Made by a program: the position numbers and the translations under genes. From Lysinibacillus alkalisoli (lineage in GTDB: Bacteria; Bacillota; Bacilli; Bacillales_A; Planococcaceae), in the NCBI RefSeq assembly GCF_014643595.1, contig NZ_BMJT01000002.1, forward strand, positions 62,001 through 126,000: 64,000 bases of DNA, written 5' to 3'. Under the pieces are notes generated by a model that saw nothing but the letters and a program-made list of their open reading frames with translations, made no database searches and was not told the DNA's origin. Of this stretch, positions 34,496-45,000 are shown piece by piece (the first letter of the stretch is position 1; each line of letters starts with the position of its first letter).

Positions 34496-35901
34496 AGATG
34501 GTTGCTCAATTAATCATTAATGCGGTTATGTTAGGCATGACCATTTATATTACGATATATGTGAATCAAAATGTATTGTTTGCGGGGTATGAGTGGTTGT
34601 TTTTATTACCACTCTTGTATTATTTTGCTTTTAGTTTTATATTACTCCCCTTATTATTTTATCGTTTTAATACATTTATTATGAGTTTCACTTTTGTTGC
34701 CTTTTTACGTTATACCCTATTACCATATCTTATTGTGGCATCAGGTTGGTATGTGGGGCGCTCTCCAGTGGATCCTTTACCGCAGTCATTTACTTATGCG
34801 ATTACGATTATGATGTGGGAGTTACTCATTACAACATTGACAATTGCTCTATGTTTTTATCCTAAAAAAACAATAAAAGTACCACATGTATCTGTAGCAA
34901 AAAATCGTATTTTACTGCCACCCCAAAAACAATTTTATTGGTTTTATCTTGTATTATGTGGCGTAGTCGTTGTGCTTATGCCATCAAGTTTACGCACATT
35001 TGCTTTTATTATGCCTCACGCCAATATGTTAGATATTGGTGAGGGAGGTTTTGTTGTTAGTGTAGTGCAATTTATGTTAATTGCAGGTAAGTCTATTTTA
35101 TTTTTATTGTTGCTTAGTAACGTGTATCAAAAATATCAAAAAACAAATCAAACTAGATGGGTTGTATGGAGCTTTATCATTGTATTATTGCATATCTGTT
35201 TGTTATTTGGTGACAATCGGTCTGATTTCTTAATTAGTGCTATCGCGAGTTTGTACTTATTTTATCGATTATTTCAACGTCGAGCTTTACCTTATATTAT
35301 GAGTACAATCGCGCTTTTATTCTTTATTTTTATTAATATTACAACGTACCGAAATACAGTCTCCATTACAAGAGGTGGAGACAGGTTAGTTGATCTTACC
35401 GATATGTTGCAAATTTATGCAGGTGGACCTTATAATGTCGCGCTTGCTTCAGAGTTACCTCATTATTTCCCCGATGCAGCAACATGGGGGAACTTATTAT
35501 ATGATTTAGGACGACCAGTGATGGGTCTGAATGTGTTGTTTAAGCAGATGGAAGGTTTTGAATTTAGTAATTACTTATACAATTATCGTATTTATTTCTC
35601 TGACCATGTGGCACAAATTATACCGATGATTGGGCAAGGGAATTATTATTTTGGCTTTGTCTTTGCCCCATTGTTGCATGTTGGCTTTATTTGTTTTGCT
35701 TTATATCTTTATCGTGTGATGCAACGCCAGCAAAGAATAGAACTGGTGTTTTTTTTAACAATACCCATTACAAGATTAGGCTTTATGATGGGACAAAATG
35801 CAGGTATTTTATTAAATGATATTTCATTTACTTTATTGTTAACGATGTTCATTTACTATATTAACAATAAGGTGGTATGGCGAAAGGAAAATAAATCATG
35901 A
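34492..35901 (+). CDS. Oligosaccharide repeat-unit polymerase (Wzy-like)
   Basis: A 469-residue protein with about twelve membrane helices and a large extracellular loop, the layout of Wzy polymerases that join repeat units outside the membrane. The family-typical LFGDNRSDFLISAIASLYLFYRLF segment and the following extracellular ITTYRNTVSITRGGDRL are present. Start ATG 34492 overlaps the previous stop (ATGA), and its own stop overlaps the next ATG, so it is in a tight operon. Confidence 0.82.
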   Translation: MKMVAQLIINAVMLGMTIYITIYVNQNVLFAGYEWLFLLPLLYYFAFSFILLPLLFYRFNTFIMSFTFVAFLRYTLLPYLIVASGWYVGRSPVDPLPQSFTYAITIMMWELLITTLTIALCFYPKKTIKVPHVSVAKNRILLPPQKQFYWFYLVLCGVVVVLMPSSLRTFAFIMPHANMLDIGEGGFVVSVVQFMLIAGKSILFLLLLSNVYQKYQKTNQTRWVVWSFIIVLLHICLLFGDNRSDFLISAIASLYLFYRLFQRRALPYIMSTIALLFFIFINITTYRNTVSITRGGDRLVDLTDMLQIYAGGPYNVALASELPHYFPDAATWGNLLYDLGRPVMGLNVLFKQMEGFEFSNYLYNYRIYFSDHVAQIIPMIGQGNYYFGFVFAPLLHVGFICFALYLYRVMQRQQRIELVFFLTIPITRLGFMMGQNAGILLNDISFTLLLTMFIYYINNKVVWRKENKS

Positions 35902-37007
35902 AACTAACTTATATTTACGATTTAAAGATGATGTATGATGGGGTGGATTATTATTCGAAAAATTTTACTAATCAAACTTGGTGGCAATATCAAAAAGTAG
36001 CCAAACATATTACCATCTATCCCATTGTGCAACCTTATCAATCCTCTACAAATTTATTGCCAATTCACATACCTGAGTTACACATCCAGCCTTTAGAACA
36101 TATTGAACAAACAAAAGATGTGTATAAAAAGTGGTGGTCTACTGTAGCCCATTGCAAAGAAATAATCGCTAACAGTGAGGCCATTGTCATTCGCTTACCT
36201 TCCCATTTTGGATTAGCTATGGGGCAGGCTTGTTTACAAATGAATAAGCCTTATTTGGTGGAGGTAGTAGGGAACGCTTTAGAGGCTTATCGTTGGCATG
36301 GTAATAAAGGTTACCGTTTATTAGCCTCTTTTATTGACAAGCGTATGAAGAAGATAATTGCAAATGCCTATACAGCCATTTATGTGACAGAAAATTATTT
36401 ACAAGCTGTTTATCCTAGTAATGGGCAGGCCTTCACGGTATACAATACAAATTTAAGCAAACAATTGCCGATTAAACGTACCACAACTTTTAATATAGGT
36501 ATGATAGGCTCTTTGCATACCAAATATAAAGGGCACTATGATTTATTTCACGCGCTACGTATATTAGATCAGCAACAAATACCGATTACAGTGTATTTAT
36601 TAGGGGAGGGAAAACTTCCACCATTAACTTACCAATACATTACAGTTATACATGAAGGAATTATAGACCGCACATTAATGGATCAATGGTATCGTAAGTT
36701 ACAATTGTATGTACAGCCAAGTCATACAGAAGCATTGGGGCGCAGCATTATGGAGGCAATGAGTCATGGCTTGCCTGTAGTGGCGACACAAGTAGGTGGG
36801 ATCCCTGAATTATTAGACCATACGGCATTAGTAAAAAAGCAGTCTCCACAACAACTAGCAACCAAAATACAGGCATTACTCCACAACGAACAGTTATGGC
36901 AACAACATGCCAAGCGAAATTATACATTTGTACAACGTTTTAACATGACAACTAATACAGTCAAACGTCAACAAGCTTTTGCTCATTATTACACAGCATT
37001 AACGTAA
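35898..37007 (+). CDS. Glycosyltransferase (GT4-like)
   Basis: A 369-residue GT-B glycosyltransferase adding a sugar to the capsule repeat unit. The C-terminal nucleotide-sugar site reads PSHTEALGRSIMEAMSHGLPVVATQVGGIPELLD, with the E-x7-E motif of retaining GT4 enzymes; IGMIGSLHTKYKGHYDLFHAL begins the second Rossmann domain at about 200. The donor sugar is unknown. Last gene of the first capsule block; a terminator follows. Confidence 0.9.
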   Translation: MKLTYIYDLKMMYDGVDYYSKNFTNQTWWQYQKVAKHITIYPIVQPYQSSTNLLPIHIPELHIQPLEHIEQTKDVYKKWWSTVAHCKEIIANSEAIVIRLPSHFGLAMGQACLQMNKPYLVEVVGNALEAYRWHGNKGYRLLASFIDKRMKKIIANAYTAIYVTENYLQAVYPSNGQAFTVYNTNLSKQLPIKRTTTFNIGMIGSLHTKYKGHYDLFHALRILDQQQIPITVYLLGEGKLPPLTYQYITVIHEGIIDRTLMDQWYRKLQLYVQPSHTEALGRSIMEAMSHGLPVVATQVGGIPELLDHTALVKKQSPQQLATKIQALLHNEQLWQQHAKRNYTFVQRFNMTTNTVKRQQAFAHYYTALT

Positions 37008-37016
37008 ATCTAAAGA

Positions 37017-37053
37017 AAAAGCTAGCGAAAAAAGATATTTTCGTTAGCTTTTT
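37017..37053 (+). terminator. Terminator of capsule block 1
   Basis: AAAAGCTAGCGAAAA / TTTTCGTTAGCTTTT, near-perfect stem with one G-U pair and a T-run. Confidence 0.9.
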
Positions 37054-37867
37054 TGGTGTTTTATTTTATAATAGTTAATCTGTTTATTCATGAATAAATG
37101 ATATTTTTTTATGAAATTGATTTTTTAATCATTTTTAAACGTAAAATACAATTTTAAATATATTAATATAATAAATGTGGTGGGCGAAATTCACATAATG
37201 AAAAACGTTTATTTTCGGAGAAAAAATTTTTATAATATAATAAATTTCAGCATTTTAATATTGTTTTTATTCATTATAGTTAAAAAAAGGGATAAAAACA
37301 TAAAGATTACATCATTTAAACTCATACTTTATTCGTGATTAATGAGAAGTGAAAAATAAGTAAAAAGTAATGAAACTTATGATATATTCAAAAAATAGGT
37401 GAAAAAACATAGTTATTTTTAATGCATAACATTAAAAATAGATGTAATATCTGAAGATTTAAAAATATGTTTTGTTATTATAGTTCTTTGTACTCAAATA
37501 AAACAAAAGAATTTGAATGTTATTGTTAGTTTTGTTTATCCATAATAAAAAAATAAAAGAAAACAACCTTTTTTGGTAGATAAAAGTCAGTAATATATGG
37601 AAATTGCTTGTATTAATGTGTAACATACATCATTAAAATATCAAATTAGCGAGTTTTGTTACCTTTTATCATTTGTATTAATAACAATGTGTTAGCTTGG
37701 CAAATAGGGATTCTCGAAAAAAATATTACTTTATACTACCTAAAAATATAATATAAAAATGATATTTGGAGGGATTTTATACTACAATAAAATCCTTATA
37801 TTTGAAAAAACTGTGTTATATTGTAGCTAAATCAGTAAGATGATGGAAAGTAACGGAGTGATGGCGA
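37054..37867 (+). other. AT-rich non-coding gap between the two capsule blocks
   Basis: About 810 bp of very AT-rich DNA without a supported gene. A 46-codon frame (37198-37338) has no ribosome site and a low-complexity composition. A 9-bp hairpin GGATTTTAT / ATAAAATCC lies at 37772-37795, and a TATATT box near 37814 could belong to the promoter of the CapD-like gene. A long leader RNA or a binding site for a capsule regulator is possible, but nothing specific is recognisable. Confidence 0.5.
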
Positions 37868-39655
37868 TTGAAAGGAATTAAACGAAATAAAAAATGGATG
37901 GTAATGGATGTTTTAGTGCTCAGCATAGCTCATGTCACTACACATTTTTTATTATTAGAGTATAACGCTAAAACATTTTGGATTAGCTATATAACATTGT
38001 TAATTGCATTTATAACCATGTCGCAATTATCTCATTTTTATTATAGAGATATGAGGACAATGCCGAGCCATCAATTATTAATACATGTACTTAGCATTAC
38101 AGCAGCATTAAGTATACCTACTTTTCTTGTTGTTGGAAATCTAGTAGCAGGCATTGTATTTACAACAATTGCGATCACACTCATTTGGTGTTCACGTGCA
38201 GCAATACAATGGCAAATCCCTAAAGTACAACCTCAAGAAAATCGAATACGTACGATTGTAATTGGTGCAGGTGAAGCAGGGCGTTTAGTCGTACAACGAT
38301 TAAAAAATCATTCTTCCTATCAAATCATTGGCTTTGTGGATGATGACTATCAAAAAATTGGTTATGAAATTCATCAAATACCCGTCCTCAGTGAAATTAA
38401 ACTCTTGCCAAGTACAGTGGCTAAACTACAAGTAGAACAAATTTTAATTGCTATTCCATCCCTATCAAAAGAGAGGTTAGCAAAGATTATGCAACTTTGT
38501 GTGACAACAGGGCTAAAAACTCGTATTGTTCCTTCGTTAGAAGAGATGCTCATACACAATGTTGCCATTAATAAAGTGAGAGACATTAACATTGATGATT
38601 TGCTTGGACGTGATGAAGTGACATTGGATGAAGAAGCTTTACGAAGTACAGTAACAAAGCGCACCGTGCTTGTGACAGGTGCGGGGGGCTCGATTGGTTC
38701 AGAAATTTGCCGTCAATTAGCAAACTTGCAACCTGACCAGTTAATTTTACTTGGTCATGGCGAAAACTCGATTTATGCAATCTATGAAGAGCTGAAAAGT
38801 AGTACAAGTATTCCTTTAGTAAAAGTGATTGCTGATATTCGTGACGAATCCGCCATTAATGATGTCATGGCACAATACCAACCACATATTGTTTATCATG
38901 CGGCAGCGCATAAACATGTGCCATTGATGGAAGATAATGCAAGAGAAAGTGTGAAAAACAATGTTTTCGGAACAAAAATTGTTGCCACTGCAGCTAAGCG
39001 ACATGCAGTAGAGCGTTTTGTATTAATTTCTTCTGATAAAGCAGTAGACCCACCTAATATTATGGGAGCTACTAAGCGTATTGCAGAGATGGTTATTCAA
39101 CAATTAGCGTTAACAGGCACTACAAAATTTGCCATCGTACGTTTTGGTAATGTATTAGGTTCTCGTGGTTCGGTAATTCCACTTTTTCAACAACAAATCA
39201 CAAGAGGGGGACCTATTACGATTACAGACGAGCGTATGACGAGATACTTTATGACCATACCAGAAGCCTCTCGTTTAGTGTTACAAGCTTCCGCATTAAC
39301 AGAAGGTGGAGAAGTATTCGTATTGGATATGGGTGAACCTGTGAAAATAATAGAACTTGCTAAAAGTTTAATCCATTTATCAGGTTTATCAGCGTCAGCT
39401 ATTGAAATTAAGGTGACGGGTATGCGAGCAGGAGAGAAATTGCACGAATCCTTACAAGGCACTCATGAAAAAATTTTACGTAAAGCATTTAATAAAATTT
39501 ATGTGATGCGTACACCTTGTTGCGAGCCAGCATATTTAACCACTTTTTTTCATGAAGTTTGGCATGTACCAGAAACACAACTAAAAGCATATATTTTAGA
39601 TTTTGCAAATGCAGAGCCAGCCATGGCAAAGCGGAGCGAGGGGGGAGTCACATGA
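37868..39655 (+). CDS. capD: Membrane nucleotide-sugar 4,6-dehydratase (CapD/EpsC-like)
   Basis: A 595-residue enzyme converting UDP-GlcNAc to a 4-keto-6-deoxy sugar. Four N-terminal membrane helices lie at about 11-115, followed by a first Rossmann-like region (IVIGAGEAGRLVVQRL about 130) and the catalytic SDR domain (VLVTGAGGSIGSEICRQL about 270; SSDKAVDPPNIMGATKRIAE with the Ser and Lys that replace the usual YxxxK of the family). Start is TTG 37868 behind CGGAGTG. It overlaps the next gene by four bases. With the CapN-like enzyme at 46406 it can give QuiNAc or FucNAc. Confidence 0.92.
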   Translation: MKGIKRNKKWMVMDVLVLSIAHVTTHFLLLEYNAKTFWISYITLLIAFITMSQLSHFYYRDMRTMPSHQLLIHVLSITAALSIPTFLVVGNLVAGIVFTTIAITLIWCSRAAIQWQIPKVQPQENRIRTIVIGAGEAGRLVVQRLKNHSSYQIIGFVDDDYQKIGYEIHQIPVLSEIKLLPSTVAKLQVEQILIAIPSLSKERLAKIMQLCVTTGLKTRIVPSLEEMLIHNVAINKVRDINIDDLLGRDEVTLDEEALRSTVTKRTVLVTGAGGSIGSEICRQLANLQPDQLILLGHGENSIYAIYEELKSSTSIPLVKVIADIRDESAINDVMAQYQPHIVYHAAAHKHVPLMEDNARESVKNNVFGTKIVATAAKRHAVERFVLISSDKAVDPPNIMGATKRIAEMVIQQLALTGTTKFAIVRFGNVLGSRGSVIPLFQQQITRGGPITITDERMTRYFMTIPEASRLVLQASALTEGGEVFVLDMGEPVKIIELAKSLIHLSGLSASAIEIKVTGMRAGEKLHESLQGTHEKILRKAFNKIYVMRTPCCEPAYLTTFFHEVWHVPETQLKAYILDFANAEPAMAKRSEGGVT

Positions 39656-40641
39656 AAATTTTAGTGACAGGTGTAGCGGGATTTATCGGCTTTCATACAG
39701 CACAACGTTTATTGCATGAAGGGTATGAGGTTATCGGTATTGATAACATCAATGATTATTATGATGTGACATTAAAAGAAAAACGGTTGCAACAGCTGCA
39801 ACATAAACACTTTACGTTTTATAAAGTGGATATTACCGATCAAGTAGCCCTGCAATATGTATTTCAACAGCATGTGTTTGAACGCATCATTCATTTAGCA
39901 GCGCAAGCAGGTGTGCGTTACAGCATTACTAACCCAGAAGCTTATATACAGTCAAATATTGTAGGTTATTTTTATATTTTAGAATGTGCTAGACAGTATC
40001 GTGTATCTCATGTGTTATATGCTTCCTCTAGTTCCGTTTACGGCGCAAATGATCGTTTGCCGTTTGCTGCACAAGATCAAGTAGACCAACCGATTAGTTT
40101 ATATGCCGCAACGAAGAAATCTAATGAATTAATGGCACATAGCTATAGCAGTTTATATCAAATCCCCACAACAGGATTACGCTTTTTCACAGCATATGGG
40201 CCTTGGGGGCGACCTGATATGGCACTCTTTACATTTACGGAGAAGATTATCAATGGAGAACCTATAGATATTTATAATAATGGCGAGATGTTGCGTGATT
40301 TTACGTATATTGACGACATAGTAGACGGAATTTTCCGATTGCTTCATGTTATACCTCAAGGAAGTATCCCGTATGATGTCTTTAATATTGGCAACAATCA
40401 GCCCGTACTGCTACTTGATTTTATTGAGACATTAGAGAAAACACTCGGTATGACAGCTCGAAAAAATTTCATGCCTTTACAACAAGGAGATGTGATAAAT
40501 ACATTTGCTGATATTACACCATTACAACGGGCAACAGGTTTTCGTGCCAACACATCTATTGTTGAAGGAATTGAACAGTTTGTCGCATGGTATATAGCAC
40601 ATTATCAAATGGAGGAGGCATTTTCGTATGAATCAAAGTAA
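39652..40641 (+). CDS. UDP-uronate 4-epimerase (GAE/CapI/TviC-like)
   Basis: A 329-residue short-chain epimerase interconverting UDP-glucuronate/UDP-galacturonate or the N-acetylated forms. NAD-binding GVAGFIGFHTAQRLL, the IDNINDYYDVTLKEKRL stretch typical of uronate epimerases, LAAQAGVRYSI, the catalytic YAATKKSNE (Tyr-x3-Lys), and the FFTAYGPWGRPDMA motif are present. The frame opens at 39559, but GAGGGGGGAG and homology place the start at ATG 39652, overlapping the capD stop. The paired dehydrogenase follows. Confidence 0.9.
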   Translation: MKILVTGVAGFIGFHTAQRLLHEGYEVIGIDNINDYYDVTLKEKRLQQLQHKHFTFYKVDITDQVALQYVFQQHVFERIIHLAAQAGVRYSITNPEAYIQSNIVGYFYILECARQYRVSHVLYASSSSVYGANDRLPFAAQDQVDQPISLYAATKKSNELMAHSYSSLYQIPTTGLRFFTAYGPWGRPDMALFTFTEKIINGEPIDIYNNGEMLRDFTYIDDIVDGIFRLLHVIPQGSIPYDVFNIGNNQPVLLLDFIETLEKTLGMTARKNFMPLQQGDVINTFADITPLQRATGFRANTSIVEGIEQFVAWYIAHYQMEEAFSYESK

Positions 40642-41929
40642 AGTGGGCGTTGTCGGATTAGGGTATGTCGGTTTACCAGTAGCTGTTGCATTTGGTAAGC
40701 ATTTTCCTGTCATTGGATTTGATATTAACGAGGAACGAATTACAACGTTAAAACAAGGTTATGACACAACAAAAGAAGTGGAGCCATTTGAATTATTAAC
40801 ATCGAATGTTTTCTTTACGACAGCACCTTCACTACTCAGTGAATGTGATTACATTATCGTTGCTGTACCAACACCACTAGATGCTTATAACTTACCTTAT
40901 TTAGAGCCAATTTTAAAGGCAAGTAAAATGGTAGGACAGCATATCAAGCCTGGCGCTACAGTTATTTTCGAATCTACCGTATACCCAGGTTTAACAGAAG
41001 AAGAATGTTTGCCATTATTAGAGCGTTTTTCACATATGAAAGCAGGCACAGACTTCTTCATTGGCTATTCGCCAGAGCGTATTAATCCGGGGGATAAACA
41101 AAATAATTTTACGTCAATCATGAAAGTAGTAGCAGGTATGGATGAGCTCACAACGGAAAAGATTGCACAGCTCTATCGCACTGTTGTAAAAGCGGGTGTA
41201 CATAAAGCCCCGTCTATTAAAGTAGCGGAAGCGGCTAAGGTGATTGAGAATACCCAGCGAGATATTAATATTGCCTTTATGAATGAGGTTGCGATGTTAT
41301 TAGATGCGATGGATATTGATACAAAGGCAGTATTAGATGCCGCAAGTACAAAATGGAATTTCTTGCCCTTTACACCAGGGCTAGTAGGTGGTCATTGCAT
41401 TGGGGTGGACCCTTATTATCTTGCTTATAAAGCAAAAGAGTACCAAGTGACACCTAAAATGATTTTAAGTGGTCGTGATATTAATAATAATATGGCTAAC
41501 TATATGATTCATAAAATTTTACAAGAAATGAAAAATCAAAATATGACTGTAAAAGGAGCCGTTGTCACAATTTTAGGGATTACCTTTAAACCGAATGTGC
41601 CAGATATTCGTAACACACAAATTGTCAAGGTGATTCATGAGTTAAAAGTGCGTGGTATGAACGTTCAAGTCCATGATAGTTATGCCGATAAGGCGCAAGT
41701 TCTTGAACAATTTGGTATTGAATTAATGCCTTATAATGAGCTGATGCCTGCAAATATTGTTGTGCTAGCTACACCACATCAGCAATATATTAGGCAATAT
41801 GATGAAAAATTTCCGTTTACACATTTGTTAAAAGGTAATAAGAGTATTATGTTTGACGTTAAACACATGTCGTTAAAAGCAATGAAACATAATAATTATA
41901 AAGTTGTGGCTAATCAAGCTGTACTATAA
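40628..41929 (+). CDS. UDP-N-acetyl-hexosamine / UDP-sugar 6-dehydrogenase (WbpO/TviB/CapL-like)
   Basis: A 433-residue NAD-dependent enzyme oxidising C6 of a UDP-sugar to a uronic acid. The N-terminal Rossmann fold (VGVVGLGYVGLPVAVAFGKHF) and active-site Cys (GGHCIGVDPYYLAYKAKEY) are clear; the latter wording and ENTQRDINIAFMNE are typical of the VipA/TviB/WbpO branch acting on UDP-GlcNAc or GalNAc rather than UDP-glucose. It overlaps the epimerase gene by 14 bases. Together they supply UDP-hexosaminuronic acid. Confidence 0.9.
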   Translation: MNQSKVGVVGLGYVGLPVAVAFGKHFPVIGFDINEERITTLKQGYDTTKEVEPFELLTSNVFFTTAPSLLSECDYIIVAVPTPLDAYNLPYLEPILKASKMVGQHIKPGATVIFESTVYPGLTEEECLPLLERFSHMKAGTDFFIGYSPERINPGDKQNNFTSIMKVVAGMDELTTEKIAQLYRTVVKAGVHKAPSIKVAEAAKVIENTQRDINIAFMNEVAMLLDAMDIDTKAVLDAASTKWNFLPFTPGLVGGHCIGVDPYYLAYKAKEYQVTPKMILSGRDINNNMANYMIHKILQEMKNQNMTVKGAVVTILGITFKPNVPDIRNTQIVKVIHELKVRGMNVQVHDSYADKAQVLEQFGIELMPYNELMPANIVVLATPHQQYIRQYDEKFPFTHLLKGNKSIMFDVKHMSLKAMKHNNYKVVANQAVL

Positions 41930-42040
41930 AATGAAAAAAATTAAAGGAGGTGGTGTTTTACCACAAGTGTCGCAAAAATAGATGAAGTTGATGATACATC
42001 GGTAACGGAGCAAACTACTAATAGAAACGGAGAGAACAAA

Positions 42041-45000
42041 ATGGTGAAGTATAAATCAAAATGGGTTACAAGTATGGCTGCCTCAGTATTAGCATTAAGC
42101 GTTGTCGCATCACCACTTGCAGTAGTAGTAGGAGAAGATGGGAAAATTAAAGTGACAGAAAATCAAGCAGACGCTGCGCTTCTTGATATTGAGTTACTTA
42201 GCGATACAAAGTTGACAAATGATGGAGGAACTACAGCGACACATCGTTTTGACTTAAATCAAAACGGCTCGCAAGAAGTTATCTTTGATATCGAAGGTAA
42301 AGCTTTAGCTAATGCTTCAGCAGTAGTAAGCGGCAAGAAAACAGCTGTTATTACAGTACCAGAAGAGTTAGCAGGACATGTACAGGCGAATGGTGAGGCA
42401 AGTATTGATTCATCCATTACGCTACGCATTAATGAAGTCCAAGGTATCCAAACCGTTATTACAACAACAAACACTTTGCTCGATGCTGTAGCTTCCATTA
42501 TTGATAATAAAGTTGTCGGACATTTGGTAAAAATTAATGTAAAAGAAGTAAGAGATAATTTAAATTTACTTGAGAACTTATCAGAATTTGGGCAAGGTCA
42601 GTTTAAAGCGCCAATTACAGTTACGCCAGATGGTCGCATTGTAAAAGCGGAGTTAAATGGTGGATTAGGACCAATCATCGCACAAAGTATTAATCGTGTG
42701 TTAACGGACTTACAAGCAGCTGTGAATGCTATAAATGTTGATATTACATTAGTACCAGATACACCTATATTAGGACCGTTGAATCCGAGAACGGTTGTTA
42801 ATGGTTTAATTGATACTTTATTTGCTCCAGCCAAGCTTGCAGCAAAAGGAGCTATTGAAGTGGCTAAAGGCGGTTTAACAGTAGGAGGAGCCTTAGTTAA
42901 TCAATTAGCAGATGCAGCTGTATTAGGGGATACGCGTGTCAAATTACCGACAAAAATTAATGGCGATGTAGCTTATTTAAAAAATAATCCTTCATTAGAT
43001 GCTCAGTTTGCTGGCTCAGTGGTACATGGCAATGTACTTGACTTAGATATTTTAAGTGGTGCAGATGGTAAGAGCACATTGTATTACAAAGGTGACACAA
43101 CGGCATTACAACCCACATTAACGCTAGATCCTGTAACAGGTGACTCAACAACAGGTTACGAAGTAAAAGGAACAACAACACCAAATACAACAGTAACGAT
43201 TAAAGATAGTACAGGTAAAACAGTAGGCACAACAACTTCAGGAGCAGATGGTTCATTTACAATCGCAGTTGATGGTTCAGTTGGGCAAGAAGTGACACTT
43301 ACAGTAACAGCGAAAAATGATTATGGTGAAAAACAAGGTACAGTGACAACACCGAAAGACCAAGCAGTAGCTCCATCAGCCCCAACAGATGTAGCAACAA
43401 CAGGTAACTCTACAGATGGCTACGAAGTAACAGGTAAAACAGAGCCAGGTGCAACGGTGAATGTCTACGATAAAGATAATAACAAAGTCGGTACAGGTAC
43501 AGCAGACAATAATGGTAACTTTACTGTTACTGTGCCAGGCACAGTAGGTCCAGAGCAAGATTTAACGGTTAAAGGTGAAAATAGTGCAGGTGAAGGCGAT
43601 AGCACAACAACAAAAACGCCGAAAGACCAAGCAGTAGCTCCATCTGCTCCAACAGATGTAGCAACAACAGGTAATTCGACGTCAGGTTATACCGTAACAG
43701 GTAAAGCAGAACCAGGTGCAACCGTAAATATCTACGACAAAGATAATAATAAAGTAGGCACAGGTACTACTCATACTGACGGTACATTTACCGTACAGGT
43801 TCCGGGTAGTGTTGGTCAAGAGGCAGATTTAACTGTTAAGGCACAAAATAATGCAGGTGAAGGTAATGGCACTACGACGAAAACACCGAAAGACCAAGCA
43901 GTAGCTCCATCAGCCCCAACAGATGTAGCAACAACAGGTAACTCCACAGATGGCTATGAGGTAAAAGGTAAGGCAGAGCCAGGTGCAACGGTGAATGTCT
44001 ACGACAAAGATAATAATAAAGTCGGTACAGGTACAGCAGACAATAATGGTAACTTTACTGTTACTGTGCCAGGTACAGTAGGCGGTGAGCAAGACTTAAC
44101 CGTTAAGGCACAAAATGATGCCGGTGAAGGTGATGGTGCTACAACGAAAACACCGAAGGATAGTGATACAACGGGCCCTGAAGCACCTACTGACTTAAAG
44201 GTAACGGGTAATCCAGACGATGGTTATACTGTAACAGGTAAAACAGAACCAGGCGCAGAGGTAGTCATTACAGATGCTAATGGTACAGAAGTGGGTACAG
44301 GTACAGCAGATGGTGATGGCAACTTCTCTATTGATGTGCCAGGTACGGTAGGTCCAGACAAAGATTTAACGGTTACTCCAACAGATAAAGATGGAAATAA
44401 AGGAGATTCAGGTCATGTGAAAACACCACCTGCCGAGGCAACAGATACAGGTGAGATTTCAATCAATGGTATTGAAGAATTTAATTATGTGATTACAGGT
44501 ACAGCACCAAAAGCAACGAAAAAAGTTAAATTAATTGTGAATGGTCACTCTTTAGTAACAGCTGATGTAGCAGCGGATGGTACATTTACATTTGACCGCA
44601 AATATGTTTATGACAAAGATGGCAATAAAAAAGTATTAGGCGCTGGCGATGTGATCCGTGTGGAGCATTTTGGAGCTGGTGGTGAAAAGATAGTAGCTGC
44701 TGAGACGGTAGTGACTGCAGCTAACTTAGAGATTACTGTACAAGATATACAAGTTGACCCACGTAACTTTGATATGACAACGATTACGGGTACAGCAGGC
44801 CCCAACGTTAATCGAGTACTTTTAAATGTCAATGGACATGATTTACAAGTGGCGACAGTGACTGCGGAAGGCAAGTATTCATTTGAGCGCAAGTATGTAT
44901 ATGATAACGCAGGTAATAAAAAATTATTTGGCGCAGGAGATATTGTTAAAATTTCTGCTTATGATTCAGGTAAACAACATTACTTTGTTGAAACAACCGT

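Noticed and set aside
37198-37338. 46-codon frame in the AT-rich capsule gap
   Set aside because: No ribosome site and a Lys/Ile/Phe-rich composition expected from AT-rich non-coding DNA.
41931-41981. Short frame MKKIKGGG... with an AAAGGAGGTGG sequence before the repeat-protein gene
   Set aside because: Only 16 codons, and the strong ribosome-like sequence lies inside it rather than before it; a leader-peptide role cannot be supported.
43085-44420. Tandem 267-bp units considered as a possible CRISPR or non-coding repeat array
   Set aside because: The period is a whole number of codons (89) and the units are in frame in one large protein gene.
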